Assembly: GCF_900111745.1 (NCBI RefSeq)
Contig: NZ_FOIJ01000003.1
Coordinates: forward strand, 434,001 to 498,000
DNA: 64,000 nt
Reading direction: 5' to 3'
DNA from: Stigmatella erecta
GTDB lineage: Bacteria > Myxococcota > Myxococcia > Myxococcales > Myxococcaceae
A program made the position numbers and the translations under genes. How positions within the stretch are numbered: position 1 is the first letter of the stretch; every line of letters begins with the position of its first letter. Below the pieces are notes generated by a model that saw only the letters and a program-made list of their open reading frames with translations, was not told where the DNA came from and searched no databases. This document shows positions 8,505-19,155 of the stretch, piece after piece.

Positions 8505-9686
8505 CTACGGGGCGACGGGCTGGGGCGCGGTCTCTGCCTGCGGCGCCAGCGCGTTGTTGACGACGACGGCCGCGCCATTGCGCAGCTTGAAGACGCCGTT
8601 GCTGACCACGGTCTCCCCGGGCTTCAAACCCGAGGTCACCGCGACGAAGTCCCCCCGCCGCTCGCCCAGCCGCGTGAACCGCTGCTGCGCCACGAGGTTC
8701 GGCTTCCCGGCGGCATCCTTGCCCTCTTCGAGCACGAACACCGAGTCCCCATACGGGGCGAAGAGCACGGCGGTGGCGGGGATGGCCACCACCTCGCGCG
8801 TGTCCTCGGAGAGCACATCGATGGTGGCGAACATGCCCGGCAGCAGGCGCCCGTCCGTGTTGGGCACGGTGGCGCGCATGCGCACGTTGCGGGAGGAGAG
8901 CTCCACCTCGGGGTTGATGGTCGTGAGCGCGCCCTCCCAGGTGTCCTTCGGGAAGACATCGACGTGGACCCGCACCTTCTGCCCCGGCTTCACGTCCGCC
9001 AGGGCCTGCTGCGGCAGGAGGAACTCCACATGGACGGGGTCCATGGACTGGAGCGAGGCAATGGGACTGCCCGGGGAGACGACCTGGCCCAGCTCCACCT
9101 GGCGGATGCCGATGCGGCCATCGAAGGGCGCGCGGATGACCTTCTTGGCGATGAGGACGCGCAGGTTGGTCACGGTGGCCTCGGCCTGGACCGCGCGCGC
9201 CTGGGCGGTTTCGAGATCCGCCTGGGGCTTGGAGCCCTGGGTCGTCAGGGACTGGACGCGGGTGCGGGTGAGCCGGGCCAGCTCCGCGTCCGCCTCGGCG
9301 CCCACCAGCTGGGCCGCCTCGCTGGCGGTGTCGAGCTGGACAAGCACCTGCCCCTTCTTCACCCGCGCGCCGTTCTCGAAGCCGATCTCACGGACAATGC
9401 CGGGCACCTCGGAGCCCAGCGTCACGCCCCGGACCGCGAGCACCGTGCCCACGGCCCGCTGGGAGGCGTGCCACGTGATGGCCTCGGCCTTGACCGAGGT
9501 GACGGACTCGGGGGGCGGCACATACGAGGCACCCGCATCGATCATCGCGCCGATCTGCGCCGCCTTGATGCCCACGAGCACGGCGATGATCCCGAGCAAA
9601 GCCAGGATGCCGAGAATCCACCGCTTTCGATTGCTGGCGGGACGCGGAGAAAGAGAGGGAACGTCAGAAGGGGCAGAGACAGGCAT
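8505..9686 (-). CDS. RND efflux periplasmic adaptor (HlyD/AcrA family)
   Basis: About 393 residues. A cytoplasmic Ser/Pro-rich start is followed by one transmembrane anchor (about 22-42) rather than a lipobox. Then come the lipoyl/barrel-sandwich halves (GSEVPGIVREIGFENGARV region, later FDGRIG) flanking an Ala/Glu-rich alpha-hairpin, and a beta-barrel plus membrane-proximal domain (KPGETVVSNGVFKLRNGA). It precedes the permease gene with a 19-base gap, a standard adaptor-pump operon order. A GTG nine bases further upstream (9695) is an alternative start; neither has a strong ribosome site. Confidence 0.9.
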   Translation of the reverse strand: MPVSAPSDVPSLSPRPASNRKRWILGILALLGIIAVLVGIKAAQIGAMIDAGASYVPPPESVTSVKAEAITWHASQRAVGTVLAVRGVTLGSEVPGIVREIGFENGARVKKGQVLVQLDTASEAAQLVGAEADAELARLTRTRVQSLTTQGSKPQADLETAQARAVQAEATVTNLRVLIAKKVIRAPFDGRIGIRQVELGQVVSPGSPIASLQSMDPVHVEFLLPQQALADVKPGQKVRVHVDVFPKDTWEGALTTINPEVELSSRNVRMRATVPNTDGRLLPGMFATIDVLSEDTREVVAIPATAVLFAPYGDSVFVLEEGKDAAGKPNLVAQQRFTRLGERRGDFVAVTSGLKPGETVVSNGVFKLRNGAAVVVNNALAPQAETAPQPVAP

Positions 9687-9809
9687 CGCGAGCACTCGGC
9701 GGGGAAAAGTGCGGGCCGTGTAGCCGATTCGCCGGGTGCTTGCGCTCTTGAAAGTAAAAACCAGCTGTGTGCAGCGAGGCGCGCTCCAGGAGAGCCGTTT
9801 TCCGGGACG

Positions 9810-10571
9810 TTAATTGCACCCCGCACTGGTCAGGAAGTTCACGCCCCGGTTCTTCTCGGCCACTCCGTTCGGGCCGCCTCCGTCCGCGTTCAAGAACGAG
9901 AGCGACACGCTGTCGCCCGTGGCCTGGTTCCGGAGTTCCATGATCAAGGCATTGGGCACAATGCTGCTGATGTCCGGGTAATTCGCACCGACGTAGTAGC
10001 GCATCCGGCGATTGGGCAGGACCGCGCACTTGGCCATCTTGTTCTCGAGCACCACCCAGTTTCCGCGATTGAAATTGGCATCCTGCGGGACGAGGTTCGC
10101 CCGCCCGCCCCACCCTCCGAGCTGAGAGCCAATGAGGTGCCCCCCGTCATAGTCGTTGCTGGGGTCCGCCGCGTCCCCCCACCGGCCCACGTTGGTCTGG
10201 CACGTCTCGCTGCGCGCCGCCGCGGTGATTGGCGGCAGGTACGCATAGGCCCGGTGAGGGCGGCCCGAGCTGTCAATGAAGTGGTACATGCCATTCAAGC
10301 CGTGCCAGGTATTCCGGTCGCTCGCCGGGAAAAACTGCGGACACTCGGTGATGGCGGCGGGGGTCACGAAACCGACGCCGTAGGGTTCCATCGCCCACCG
10401 GATTTGCTCCTCGGTGTGGCTCTCGAAGAAGTCCATCAGTCCGCTCGGCCCACCAAAGTCCTGCTCAAGCTGCTGGACGGCCTCTTCGCCTGCCAGGTGC
10501 TGGGCTCCACAGCCCACGAGGCAGAGGCCGGACAGCATCACCACAGACAGCTTGCTCATGCGCGCGCTCAT
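9810..10571 (-). CDS. Secreted DNA/RNA non-specific endonuclease-type lipoprotein
   Basis: About 253 residues. A lipoprotein signal ends in L-V-G-C-G, with ATG 10571 or ATG 10559 as start; GGAAGAG lies just upstream. The core (about 140-215) has the DGGHLIGSQLGG motif followed by NLVPQDANFNRGNW, matching the Endonuclease_NS_2 class in which D-x-G-H supplies the catalytic His and a downstream Asn binds the metal. It likely degrades nucleic acids outside the cell, for nutrition or predation. It shares a divergent promoter region with the esterase-like gene at 10801. Confidence 0.75.
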   Translation of the reverse strand: MSARMSKLSVVMLSGLCLVGCGAQHLAGEEAVQQLEQDFGGPSGLMDFFESHTEEQIRWAMEPYGVGFVTPAAITECPQFFPASDRNTWHGLNGMYHFIDSSGRPHRAYAYLPPITAAARSETCQTNVGRWGDAADPSNDYDGGHLIGSQLGGWGGRANLVPQDANFNRGNWVVLENKMAKCAVLPNRRMRYYVGANYPDISSIVPNALIMELRNQATGDSVSLSFLNADGGGPNGVAEKNRGVNFLTSAGCN

Positions 10572-10800
10572 CACTCTTCCAGGGGTGTTTGGGAGCGTTG
10601 AGAATACGGCGGGATGCAACGAATTCGATAAAACAGCCCGTGTCACAATAAAATCGGCGGCCCGTGATACAGCTGCTTTCCCCCTATCTCCGGAACACCC
10701 CGGCCTGGGATGAGAGGAAGGGCCTGGCTGGCTGCCTGAGCCCGTGCCTGCTGGCTCCCGGTGACTGGGCAGCATGCTGCGCCCTGCCCACCTTGTGGGC

Positions 10801-12147
10801 ATGGCTTCCCTCTTTGATGAGCCAGACATCTCCCAGGACCTGCTCACCGGCGTGCGCTCGGCGGCCGTGCCACTCACCGGGGCCGATGCGGACCTGGAGG
10901 CGCTGATCGAGGGCATCGGCGAGGCGCGCTTCGTGCTGCTGGGCGAGGCGACCCACGGAACCCACGAATTCTACGCGCTGCGCGCGGCCCTCACCCGCCG
11001 GTTGATTGCCGAGCACGGCTTCACCGCCGTGGCCGTGGAGGCGGACTGGCCGGATGCCCTCCGGGTCAACGCCTTCATCCATGGGGAGGGAAACGACCCG
11101 GATGAGGAAAGCGCATTGGGGGACTTCCAGCGCTTCCCCCGGTGGATGTGGCGCAACCAGGACACCGTGGAGCTGGTGCGCTGGCTGCGCCATCACAACG
11201 CCGCCCAGCCTCCGAAGCGCCAGGCGGGTTTCTACGGGTTGGACCTCTACAGCCTGCACGCCTCGATGCGCGCCGTGGTGGACTACCTGGAACAGGTGGA
11301 CCCCGAGGCCGCCCAACGGGCGCGCCTGCGCTATGCCTGCTTCGAGCGCTTCGGAGATGACCCCCAGCATTACGGGCACGCCGTGGCCTCGGGCCGGGCC
11401 AGCCCCTGTGAGGACAAGGCCGTGGCGCAGCTCCTGGAGCTGCAGCGGCGCCCGCCCCTCCACGCCCGGGACGCGGACGCGCGCTTCTTCGCCGAGCAGA
11501 ATGCCCGGCTGGCCCGGAACGCGGAGGCCTACTACCGGGCGATGTACGCGGGCCGCCACGAGAGCTGGAACCTGCGCGACACCCACATGGCGGACGCGGC
11601 GGACGCGCTCGCCAGACACCTGTCCCAGAAGCAGGGGCGGCCCGCGAAGATGGTGGTGTGGGCCCACAACTCCCACTTGGGGGATGCGCGCGCCACGCAG
11701 CTCGGAGACCAGGGGGAGCTGAACCTGGGCCAGCTGATGCGGCAGCGGCACGGCCGGGCCACCTACACCGTGGGCTTCACCACGTACACGGGCACGGTCC
11801 TCGCCGCCCACGCGTGGGATGAGCCCGGGGTGCGCCGGAAAATCCGCCCCGCCCTGCCGGGCAGCTACGAGCACCTGTTCCACGAAGTGGACCTGGGGCG
11901 CTTCCTCCTGCGCATGAAGGACCTGGGCGAGGCCGCCTCGGGCCTGCGCGAGCGGCGGCTGGAGCGCGCCATCGGCGTGGTGTACGCCCCCCGCACGGAG
12001 CGCTGGAGCCACTACTTCCTGGCCGACTTGCCCGCGCAGTTCGACGCCGTGGTGCACTGCGACGAGACATGGGCCCTCCAGCCGCTGGACGCAGACGCCG
12101 GGCACGAGGAGGAGGACGCCCCCGACACCTACCCGTTCGGCCTGTAG
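10801..12147 (+). CDS. Erythromycin esterase-like superfamily protein
   Basis: 448 residues from ATG 10801 (an ATG at 10774 is possible; neither has a clear ribosome site). Near the N-terminus it has the family signature L-L-G-E-A-T-H-G-T-H, whose Glu and His belong to the active site in EreA/EreB and SuccV-type proteins, and a later A-H-N-S-H motif in WAHNSHLGDAR. The size is a little above EreB. Most chromosomal members are not proven macrolide esterases, so drug resistance should not be assumed. No signal peptide, so probably cytoplasmic. Confidence 0.82.
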   Translation: MASLFDEPDISQDLLTGVRSAAVPLTGADADLEALIEGIGEARFVLLGEATHGTHEFYALRAALTRRLIAEHGFTAVAVEADWPDALRVNAFIHGEGNDPDEESALGDFQRFPRWMWRNQDTVELVRWLRHHNAAQPPKRQAGFYGLDLYSLHASMRAVVDYLEQVDPEAAQRARLRYACFERFGDDPQHYGHAVASGRASPCEDKAVAQLLELQRRPPLHARDADARFFAEQNARLARNAEAYYRAMYAGRHESWNLRDTHMADAADALARHLSQKQGRPAKMVVWAHNSHLGDARATQLGDQGELNLGQLMRQRHGRATYTVGFTTYTGTVLAAHAWDEPGVRRKIRPALPGSYEHLFHEVDLGRFLLRMKDLGEAASGLRERRLERAIGVVYAPRTERWSHYFLADLPAQFDAVVHCDETWALQPLDADAGHEEEDAPDTYPFGL

Positions 12148-12204
12148 CCCTGGTGGGAAGGTGGGAATAAGGATTGCAGGGCCCTGTTGGGAGGCCCTCC
12201 ATCC

Positions 12205-13623
<1,419 letters not shown>

Positions 13624-13654
13624 CAGCCCGTCATGCGGTGCCCCCACCGGCTTT

Positions 13655-13665
13655 GACAAATTGTC
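13655..13665. promoter_or_regulatory. Candidate upstream activator site
   Basis: GACAA and TTGTC flank a single A, forming an 11-base palindrome with the AT-rich centre typical of activator sites. Its centre lies about 110-115 bases upstream of the -24 element of the predicted gspC promoter, within the usual range for sigma-54 enhancers. Binding by the response regulator encoded just upstream is inferred. Confidence 0.4.
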
Positions 13666-13669
13666 CATG

Positions 13670-13696
13670 CCGCCCCCGCCCGCCGCCCGGGGGCGG
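13670..13696. terminator. GC hairpin after the response regulator gene
   Basis: A 9-bp perfect inverted repeat (13670-13678 with 13688-13696) with a 9-base loop lies 46 bases after the regulator stop. It may end that transcript, so that gspC onward is transcribed mainly from its own sigma-54 promoter. No T-tract follows. Confidence 0.45.
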
Positions 13697-13768
13697 CCGG
13701 GGGGGCTCGCTGCCGGAATAATTTCGCGCACTTGGCCGTAGCCCACCGGTTTCGCGCCGCCCCAGGGG

Positions 13769-13784
13769 TGGCACTTGGCTTGCT
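13769..13784 (+). promoter_or_regulatory. Canonical sigma-54 promoter for the gsp operon
   Basis: TGGCAC (13769-13774), five spacer bases, then TTGCT (13780-13784) match the -24/-12 consensus at every conserved position. Transcription would start near 13795, leaving a short leader before the gspC ATG at 13814. It lies between a sigma-54 activator gene and the operon it would serve. Confidence 0.8.
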
Positions 13785-13813
13785 CAATGACGGGCAGCCC
13801 TTCTGGACGCGTG

Positions 13814-14734
13814 ATGGAACTCTTCTTTCGCAAATACTTCTGGACCGTGAACCTCGTGTTCATCCTGCTCGTTGCCTGGATGGTGGCGCGCACGGCGAAC
13901 CTGTTCGTGGAATCCGCCATCGCCCCCGGCCTCGGCTCGGAGCAGATGGCCCGCGTGCCGCAGCGGACCCACGCGGCCACCCAGCAGGCCCAGCTGGACA
14001 TGGAGACGCTCTCGCGGCTCACGGGCATCAAGATTCCCGAGCTCGAGGTGGCCGTGCAGGAGCCCTCCTCGGGCCCGCCCGTGGACGAGAACGCCGAGCC
14101 GGTGAAGAGCGGCCTGCGGGTGAAGCTCCTGGGCACGCTGGTGGCCGCCGACAAGCTCTGGTCCTTCGCGTCCGTGCAGGACATGGGCACCCAGCGCTCG
14201 CAGACGTACATGGTGGGTGACCGCATCCAGGGCGCCGAGGTGACGGACATCCTTCGCGAGCGCGTCATCATCCTCAACAACGGCCGCCGGGAGTTCATCG
14301 ACGGGCAGCCGGGCGATGGCACCGCGCCGGTGCCCACCTACACGCCTCCGCCCACGCCCGTGGCCGCGGCCACCCCCAACACCGGCCTGGGCAACGGCAT
14401 CCGCTCCACGGGCGAAAACGAGTACGAGGTGCCCCGCACGGAGATCGACCGCACCCTGTCGAACCTCAACGAGGTGGCGATGCAGGCGCGCATCGTGCCG
14501 GCCTTCAAGGACGGCCAGGCGCAGGGCTTCAAGCTCTTCTCCATCCGCCCGGACTCCATCTATTCGAAGATCGGCGTCCAGAATGGGGACGTCATCCGCC
14601 GCATCAACGGCTTCGAGCTCAACAGCCCCGAGAAGGCCCTGGAGGTCTACTCCAAGCTGAAGGAAGCCGGCCGCATCGAGATCGAGATCGAGCGCAACGG
14701 AGCGCCGATCCGCAAGACGTACAACGTTCGTTAA
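13814..14734 (+). CDS. gspC: Type II secretion inner-membrane protein GspC
   Basis: 306 residues from ATG 13814. A short cytoplasmic start is followed by one transmembrane segment (about 7-28). A periplasmic linker leads to the HR domain (about 95-165), which binds the secretin N0 domain in the family, and a C-terminal PDZ domain (about 215-305; GFKLFSIRPDSIYSKIGVQNGDVIRRING). GspC links the inner-membrane platform to GspD. It is first in the operon and directly behind the sigma-54 promoter. Confidence 0.93.
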   Translation: MELFFRKYFWTVNLVFILLVAWMVARTANLFVESAIAPGLGSEQMARVPQRTHAATQQAQLDMETLSRLTGIKIPELEVAVQEPSSGPPVDENAEPVKSGLRVKLLGTLVAADKLWSFASVQDMGTQRSQTYMVGDRIQGAEVTDILRERVIILNNGRREFIDGQPGDGTAPVPTYTPPPTPVAAATPNTGLGNGIRSTGENEYEVPRTEIDRTLSNLNEVAMQARIVPAFKDGQAQGFKLFSIRPDSIYSKIGVQNGDVIRRINGFELNSPEKALEVYSKLKEAGRIEIEIERNGAPIRKTYNVR

Positions 14735-14761
14735 CCCCCGCAGCGTACGCCCTCCCCGACA

Positions 14762-17296
14762 ATGAAGACGCTCCCGTCCTGGTCGCTCCTTCTGTGCCTG
14801 GTGCTGGCCACCCCGCCCGCCTGGGCCCAGCGCCGCCCCCTCTCGCAAAACACCAACCCCGACACCGCCGGGGAGCGGCAGATCGCCCCGCAGGCGACGG
14901 CCACGGGCGAGGGCACCTCCGCCACCGTGCGCTCCACCCCCAGCTGCGAGGAGGCCCGGCGCCGCGCCCGCTACGGCATCTACTTCGACAAGGTGGACAT
15001 CGAGAAGCTGGTGCAGACGGTGTCGGATGCCACGTGCAAGACGTTCATCCTGCCGGAGAACGTGCGCGGGAAGATCTCCATCATCGGCCCGGAGAATGGC
15101 CGCGTGGAGGTGGACGCCGACTCGTTCTACGCCGCGTTCCTGGCGGCCCTGGACGCCAACGGGCTGTCGGTCTACCCGCACGGCCGCTTCCTGAAGATCG
15201 TCGACAAGCGCTCGGCCAAGCAGAACCCCATCCCCACCATCATCGACGGGGACACGGCCTACACCACCAATGAGCAGATGGTGACGAAGCTCTTCCGCAT
15301 TCAGCACGTGGAGGTGGAGCCCTTGCGCGGGGTGCTCCAGCAGCTCGTGTCGAAGGACGGCGACACCATCCCGTACCCGCCGGACACCATCATCGTCAAC
15401 GACGTGGGCTCCAACATGCACCGCCTGGAGCGCATCATCAACCAGCTGGATGCCCGCTCCGCCAGCGATGAGATGCGCATCATCCAGGTGCAGTACGCCA
15501 GCGCCCAGGAAGTGGCCGGCACGGTGCAGAAGCTCTTCGAGTCCAAGACGAGCCGCCCCGGCCAGCGCCCGGGCAGCTTCAACAGCCCCAACCCGGGCGG
15601 CGTGCCCCCCGACATGTCCCAGGGCGGCGGGGAGAGCAACGGGCCGGTGACGCTGTCGCAGATCATCCCGGATGAGCGCACCAACAAGCTCATCATCGTG
15701 GCCAGCCCGGGCGCGTTCGACCGCATCCAGGAGATCGTCAAGGAGGTGGACATCCCCACGGACTCCGGGGGCCGCATCAACGTCTACCCGCTGGAGAACG
15801 CGGACTCGGAGGAGCTGGCCAGCACGCTGCAGACGCTGGCCCAGGGCACCGCCAACCGGCCGCGCACCACGCCCCAGCCGCAGCCCCCCGGCGTGCCGCG
15901 CCAGAACTCGGCCGTGGCCGCCGAGCTGTTCTCCGGCGAGGTGAAGGTGTCGGCCGACAAGGCCACCAACTCGCTCGTCATCGTCGCCAGCCAGGCGGAC
16001 TACAAGAACATCGTCCGCGTCATCGAGAAGCTCGACATCCCGCGCCGCCAGGTGTTCGTCGAGGCGGTCATCATGGAGGTCAACCTCGACCGCAACTCCG
16101 AGTTCGGCATCAACGTCCACTCCGGCTACAAGCTGGACACCAACGACGGGGCCGCCACGGGCATCGTCGGCACGAAGTACACCAAGCAGGGCGCGCCGCC
16201 CTCCCTGAGCCTGGGCTCGCTGGTGAACCTGGGCGGCTTCCTCGCGGGCCTCCAGGGCCCCGTCATCCCCGAGCTGAAGAACCTGGGCATCGACGTGCCG
16301 GCCTTCGGCGTGGTGCTGCACGCGCTCCAGCAGAACTCGGACGTGAACGTGCTGTCCACCCCGCACCTGCTCACCAGCGACAACGAGGAGGCCGAAATCA
16401 CCGTTGGGCAGAACGTGCCCTTCCAGGCCGGCTTCTCCCCCACCTCGTTGGGCGGCAGCATCGGCAACATCGGCGGCATCACCGGCGGCACCAACACGGG
16501 CCTGAGCAGCGCGCTGCTCGGCCTGGGCTCCTCGTTCGCCCCCATCACCCGCCAGAACGTGGAGCTGAAGCTCACCGTCAAGCCGCAGATCAACGAGAGC
16601 GACTTCATCCGCATGGTCATCACCGAGCAGACGGAGGAGATCGCCTCCAGCGATCCGGTGCTCGGCCCCACCACCTCCAAGCGCAGCGCGAAGACGACGG
16701 TGGTGGCCAAGGATCAGGAGACGGTCGTCATCGGCGGCATCATGCAGGACCGCACCATCGAGAGCGTCTCCAAGGTGCCCGTGCTGGGAGACATCCCCCT
16801 GCTGGGCCACCTGTTCCGGGAGACCACGCGCCGCAAGACGAAGACGAACCTGCTCCTGTTCCTGACGCCCTACATCATCCGCAACCAGAGCGACTTCCGG
16901 ACCATCTTCGAGCGCAAGATGAAGGAGCGGCAGCAGTTCGTGGAGCAGTTCTACGGCCAGGTGCCGGGCTACCAGGTGCCCATCGACTTCAGCCGCAAGC
17001 CGGGCCCCCTGTCGCGCATGAACCAGACGGTGCTCCGCGAGCAGCAGAAGGCGGAGAACGGCGGCCCTGGCGCCGCGGGCGAGCGCGTCATCACCCCCGC
17101 GGGCGAGGCGCCGGCCGCCCCCCCCGCGAGCCCGCCCTCTCCGGGCGGGCAGGCCCCCGGGGCCTCGCAGGGCCTGCCGGTGGGGACCGAGGTGCGGGAA
17201 GCCGCGTCCCCCGCCCCGGGTTCAGAAGGGTCAACGCCCCCTGCCGAATCCCCGGAACAACTGCGCATCCAGCCTGACACGGGAGAGGGCGAATAA
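14762..17296 (+). CDS. gspD: Type II secretion secretin GspD
   Basis: 844 residues with a signal peptide ending A-W-A-Q near residue 23. The N0 domain (about 70-145) is followed by three N-domain repeats interrupted by a Gly/Pro-rich insert near 270-295. The secretin core (about 430-715) carries the VPVLGDIPLLGHLF signature. It forms the outer-membrane pore through which folded exoproteins leave. After the core comes a Pro/Ala/Ser-rich tail of about 80 residues, longer than in many relatives. The long length reflects the insert and the tail. No GspS pilotin gene is seen nearby. The next start is five bases after the stop. Confidence 0.95.
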   Translation: MKTLPSWSLLLCLVLATPPAWAQRRPLSQNTNPDTAGERQIAPQATATGEGTSATVRSTPSCEEARRRARYGIYFDKVDIEKLVQTVSDATCKTFILPENVRGKISIIGPENGRVEVDADSFYAAFLAALDANGLSVYPHGRFLKIVDKRSAKQNPIPTIIDGDTAYTTNEQMVTKLFRIQHVEVEPLRGVLQQLVSKDGDTIPYPPDTIIVNDVGSNMHRLERIINQLDARSASDEMRIIQVQYASAQEVAGTVQKLFESKTSRPGQRPGSFNSPNPGGVPPDMSQGGGESNGPVTLSQIIPDERTNKLIIVASPGAFDRIQEIVKEVDIPTDSGGRINVYPLENADSEELASTLQTLAQGTANRPRTTPQPQPPGVPRQNSAVAAELFSGEVKVSADKATNSLVIVASQADYKNIVRVIEKLDIPRRQVFVEAVIMEVNLDRNSEFGINVHSGYKLDTNDGAATGIVGTKYTKQGAPPSLSLGSLVNLGGFLAGLQGPVIPELKNLGIDVPAFGVVLHALQQNSDVNVLSTPHLLTSDNEEAEITVGQNVPFQAGFSPTSLGGSIGNIGGITGGTNTGLSSALLGLGSSFAPITRQNVELKLTVKPQINESDFIRMVITEQTEEIASSDPVLGPTTSKRSAKTTVVAKDQETVVIGGIMQDRTIESVSKVPVLGDIPLLGHLFRETTRRKTKTNLLLFLTPYIIRNQSDFRTIFERKMKERQQFVEQFYGQVPGYQVPIDFSRKPGPLSRMNQTVLREQQKAENGGPGAAGERVITPAGEAPAAPPASPPSPGGQAPGASQGLPVGTEVREAASPAPGSEGSTPPAESPEQLRIQPDTGEGE

Positions 17297-17301
17297 TCCC
17301 C

Positions 17302-19113
17302 ATGAGCCTGACCACCGATCCCACCCTTCCGGACCCCGCTCCGGCCCTCAGTGCGTCGCGCAACGACGCCACGCAGATCGTCGCGCACGGCCAGGCCTAC
17401 CTGTCCGGCCGCCCGCTGGGAGAGATTCTCCAGGTCACCGCCTCGCTCTCCGCGGAGAAGCTCCAGGAGGCGCTCGCCGTCCAGGCGGAGAAGGGCGGCC
17501 GCATCGGTGAAGTGCTCGTGGGGCTCAAGGCGGTCACCGAGGACGACGTGGCCAAGGCCCTGGGCACCCAGCTGGACCTGCCCTTCCTCCAGCGCATCTT
17601 CGTGGACGAGGTGAACCCGGAGCTCGTCAAGCGCGTGCCCATCAACTTCGCCAAGCAGGCGAAGCTCCTGCCGCTCGCCCTGGAGGACGACACGGTCATC
17701 ATCGCCGTGGCGGACCCGCTGGACACCGCGGTGCTGGACAACGCCCGGCTGCTGCTCGGCCAGAGCATCAGCCCGCGCATCGCGCTGGGCTCCACCATCG
17801 TGGATGCCATCAACGCCGTCTACGACCGGTCCATCAACGAGGCCGAGCAGCTCGTGGACGAGATGGAGGAGGCGGACCTCGACTCGCTCGCGCACGAGCT
17901 GGAGGAGCCCAAGGACCTGCTCGACACGGACGACGAGGCCCCCGTCATCCGGCTCGTCAACTCCATCCTCTTCCGCGCCGCCAAGGAGCGCGCGAGCGAT
18001 ATCCACATCGAGCCCATGGAGCGCGAGCTGCTGGTGCGCTTCCGCGTGGACGGCGTGCTGCAGGAGGTCATCAAGCCGCCCAAGCGCTACCAGAACTCCA
18101 TCGTCAGCCGCGTGAAGGTGATGGGGCAGCTCAACATCGCCGAGAAGCGCCTGCCCCAGGACGGCCGCATCCGCATCAAGCTGGCCGGCCGCGACATCGA
18201 CATCCGTCTGTCCACCATCCCCACCACGTTCGGTGAGCGCATCGTCATGCGTCTGCTGGACAAGACCGCGACGCTGCTGGACCTGGCCGAGATCGGCATG
18301 AGCCAGCACACGCTCTCGGGGATCAGCGCCGTCATCAAGCGCTCGCACGGCATCATCCTGGTGACGGGCCCTACCGGCTCCGGCAAGACGACGACGCTCT
18401 ACGGCGCGCTGTCGAAGATCAATACCCCGGACCTCAACATCCTCACCGTCGAGGACCCGGTCGAGTACCAGCTCAAGGGCATTGGCCAGATGGCCATCAG
18501 CCCGAAGATTGGCCTCACCTTCGCCCAGGGCCTGCGCTCCTTCCTCCGCCAGGACCCGGACGTCATCATGGTCGGCGAAATCCGCGACAAGGAGACGGCG
18601 GAGATCGCCATCCAGGCGTCGCTCACGGGCCACCTGGTGCTCTCCACGGTGCACACCAACGACGCGGCGGGCGCCGTCACGCGTCTGGTGGACATGGGCG
18701 TGGAGCCCTTCCTCGTGGCCTCCTCGCTCACCGCCATCCTGGCCCAGCGCCTGGTGCGCCGCGTGTGCCCGGACTGCCGCGTGCCCACCTCCACCGACGA
18801 CGTGGAGCTCAAGGAGCTGGCCCACACGCGCGCCTCCTTCAAGGAGCGCTACGGCGTGGACCGCATCTACAAGGCCGCGGGCTGCCCCAACTGCAACCGC
18901 ACGGGCTACCGGGGCCGTACGGGTATCTACGAGTTCCTGCTGGTGGATGACGACGTGCGCCAGCTGGTGCTCAAGAACGTGGACGCGTCCACCATCAAGA
19001 AGTCCGCCATGAGCAAGGGGATGCTGACCCTGCTGGATGACGGCGCGCGCAAGGTGGCCCTGGGAGAGACAACCATCGCCGAGGTCCTCAGCATCACGCA
19101 GGAGGACATCTAA
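17302..19113 (+). CDS. gspE: Type II secretion ATPase GspE
   Basis: 603 residues from ATG 17302, five bases after gspD. The N-terminal N1/N2 domains (about 30-180) bind GspL in the family. The ATPase core follows, with Walker A GPTGSGKTTT (Lys362), the Asp box near EDPVEY, a Walker B glutamate in VIMVGEIRDKETAEIA and the His box. A zinc-binding tetra-Cys element (CPDC at 489-492, CPNC at 528-531) identifies a GspE/PilB-type extension ATPase. It powers pseudopilus assembly at the inner membrane. Confidence 0.95.
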   Translation: MSLTTDPTLPDPAPALSASRNDATQIVAHGQAYLSGRPLGEILQVTASLSAEKLQEALAVQAEKGGRIGEVLVGLKAVTEDDVAKALGTQLDLPFLQRIFVDEVNPELVKRVPINFAKQAKLLPLALEDDTVIIAVADPLDTAVLDNARLLLGQSISPRIALGSTIVDAINAVYDRSINEAEQLVDEMEEADLDSLAHELEEPKDLLDTDDEAPVIRLVNSILFRAAKERASDIHIEPMERELLVRFRVDGVLQEVIKPPKRYQNSIVSRVKVMGQLNIAEKRLPQDGRIRIKLAGRDIDIRLSTIPTTFGERIVMRLLDKTATLLDLAEIGMSQHTLSGISAVIKRSHGIILVTGPTGSGKTTTLYGALSKINTPDLNILTVEDPVEYQLKGIGQMAISPKIGLTFAQGLRSFLRQDPDVIMVGEIRDKETAEIAIQASLTGHLVLSTVHTNDAAGAVTRLVDMGVEPFLVASSLTAILAQRLVRRVCPDCRVPTSTDDVELKELAHTRASFKERYGVDRIYKAAGCPNCNRTGYRGRTGIYEFLLVDDDVRQLVLKNVDASTIKKSAMSKGMLTLLDDGARKVALGETTIAEVLSITQEDI

Positions 19114-19155
19114 CCGCCTCCCCTCCCACGGGAAGGGGCCGGGGGTGAGCCACAC

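Noticed and set aside
4631-8560. A very long open frame on the plus strand across the RND permease and cupin genes
   Set aside because: It is antisense to genes with clear domains. Its product is His/Arg/Gly-rich with no domain, as expected from G/C-rich codons read on the other strand.
10801-12147. Calling the esterase-like gene a macrolide resistance determinant
   Set aside because: The superfamily is broad and many chromosomal members have no shown activity on macrolides; the sequence alone does not support it.
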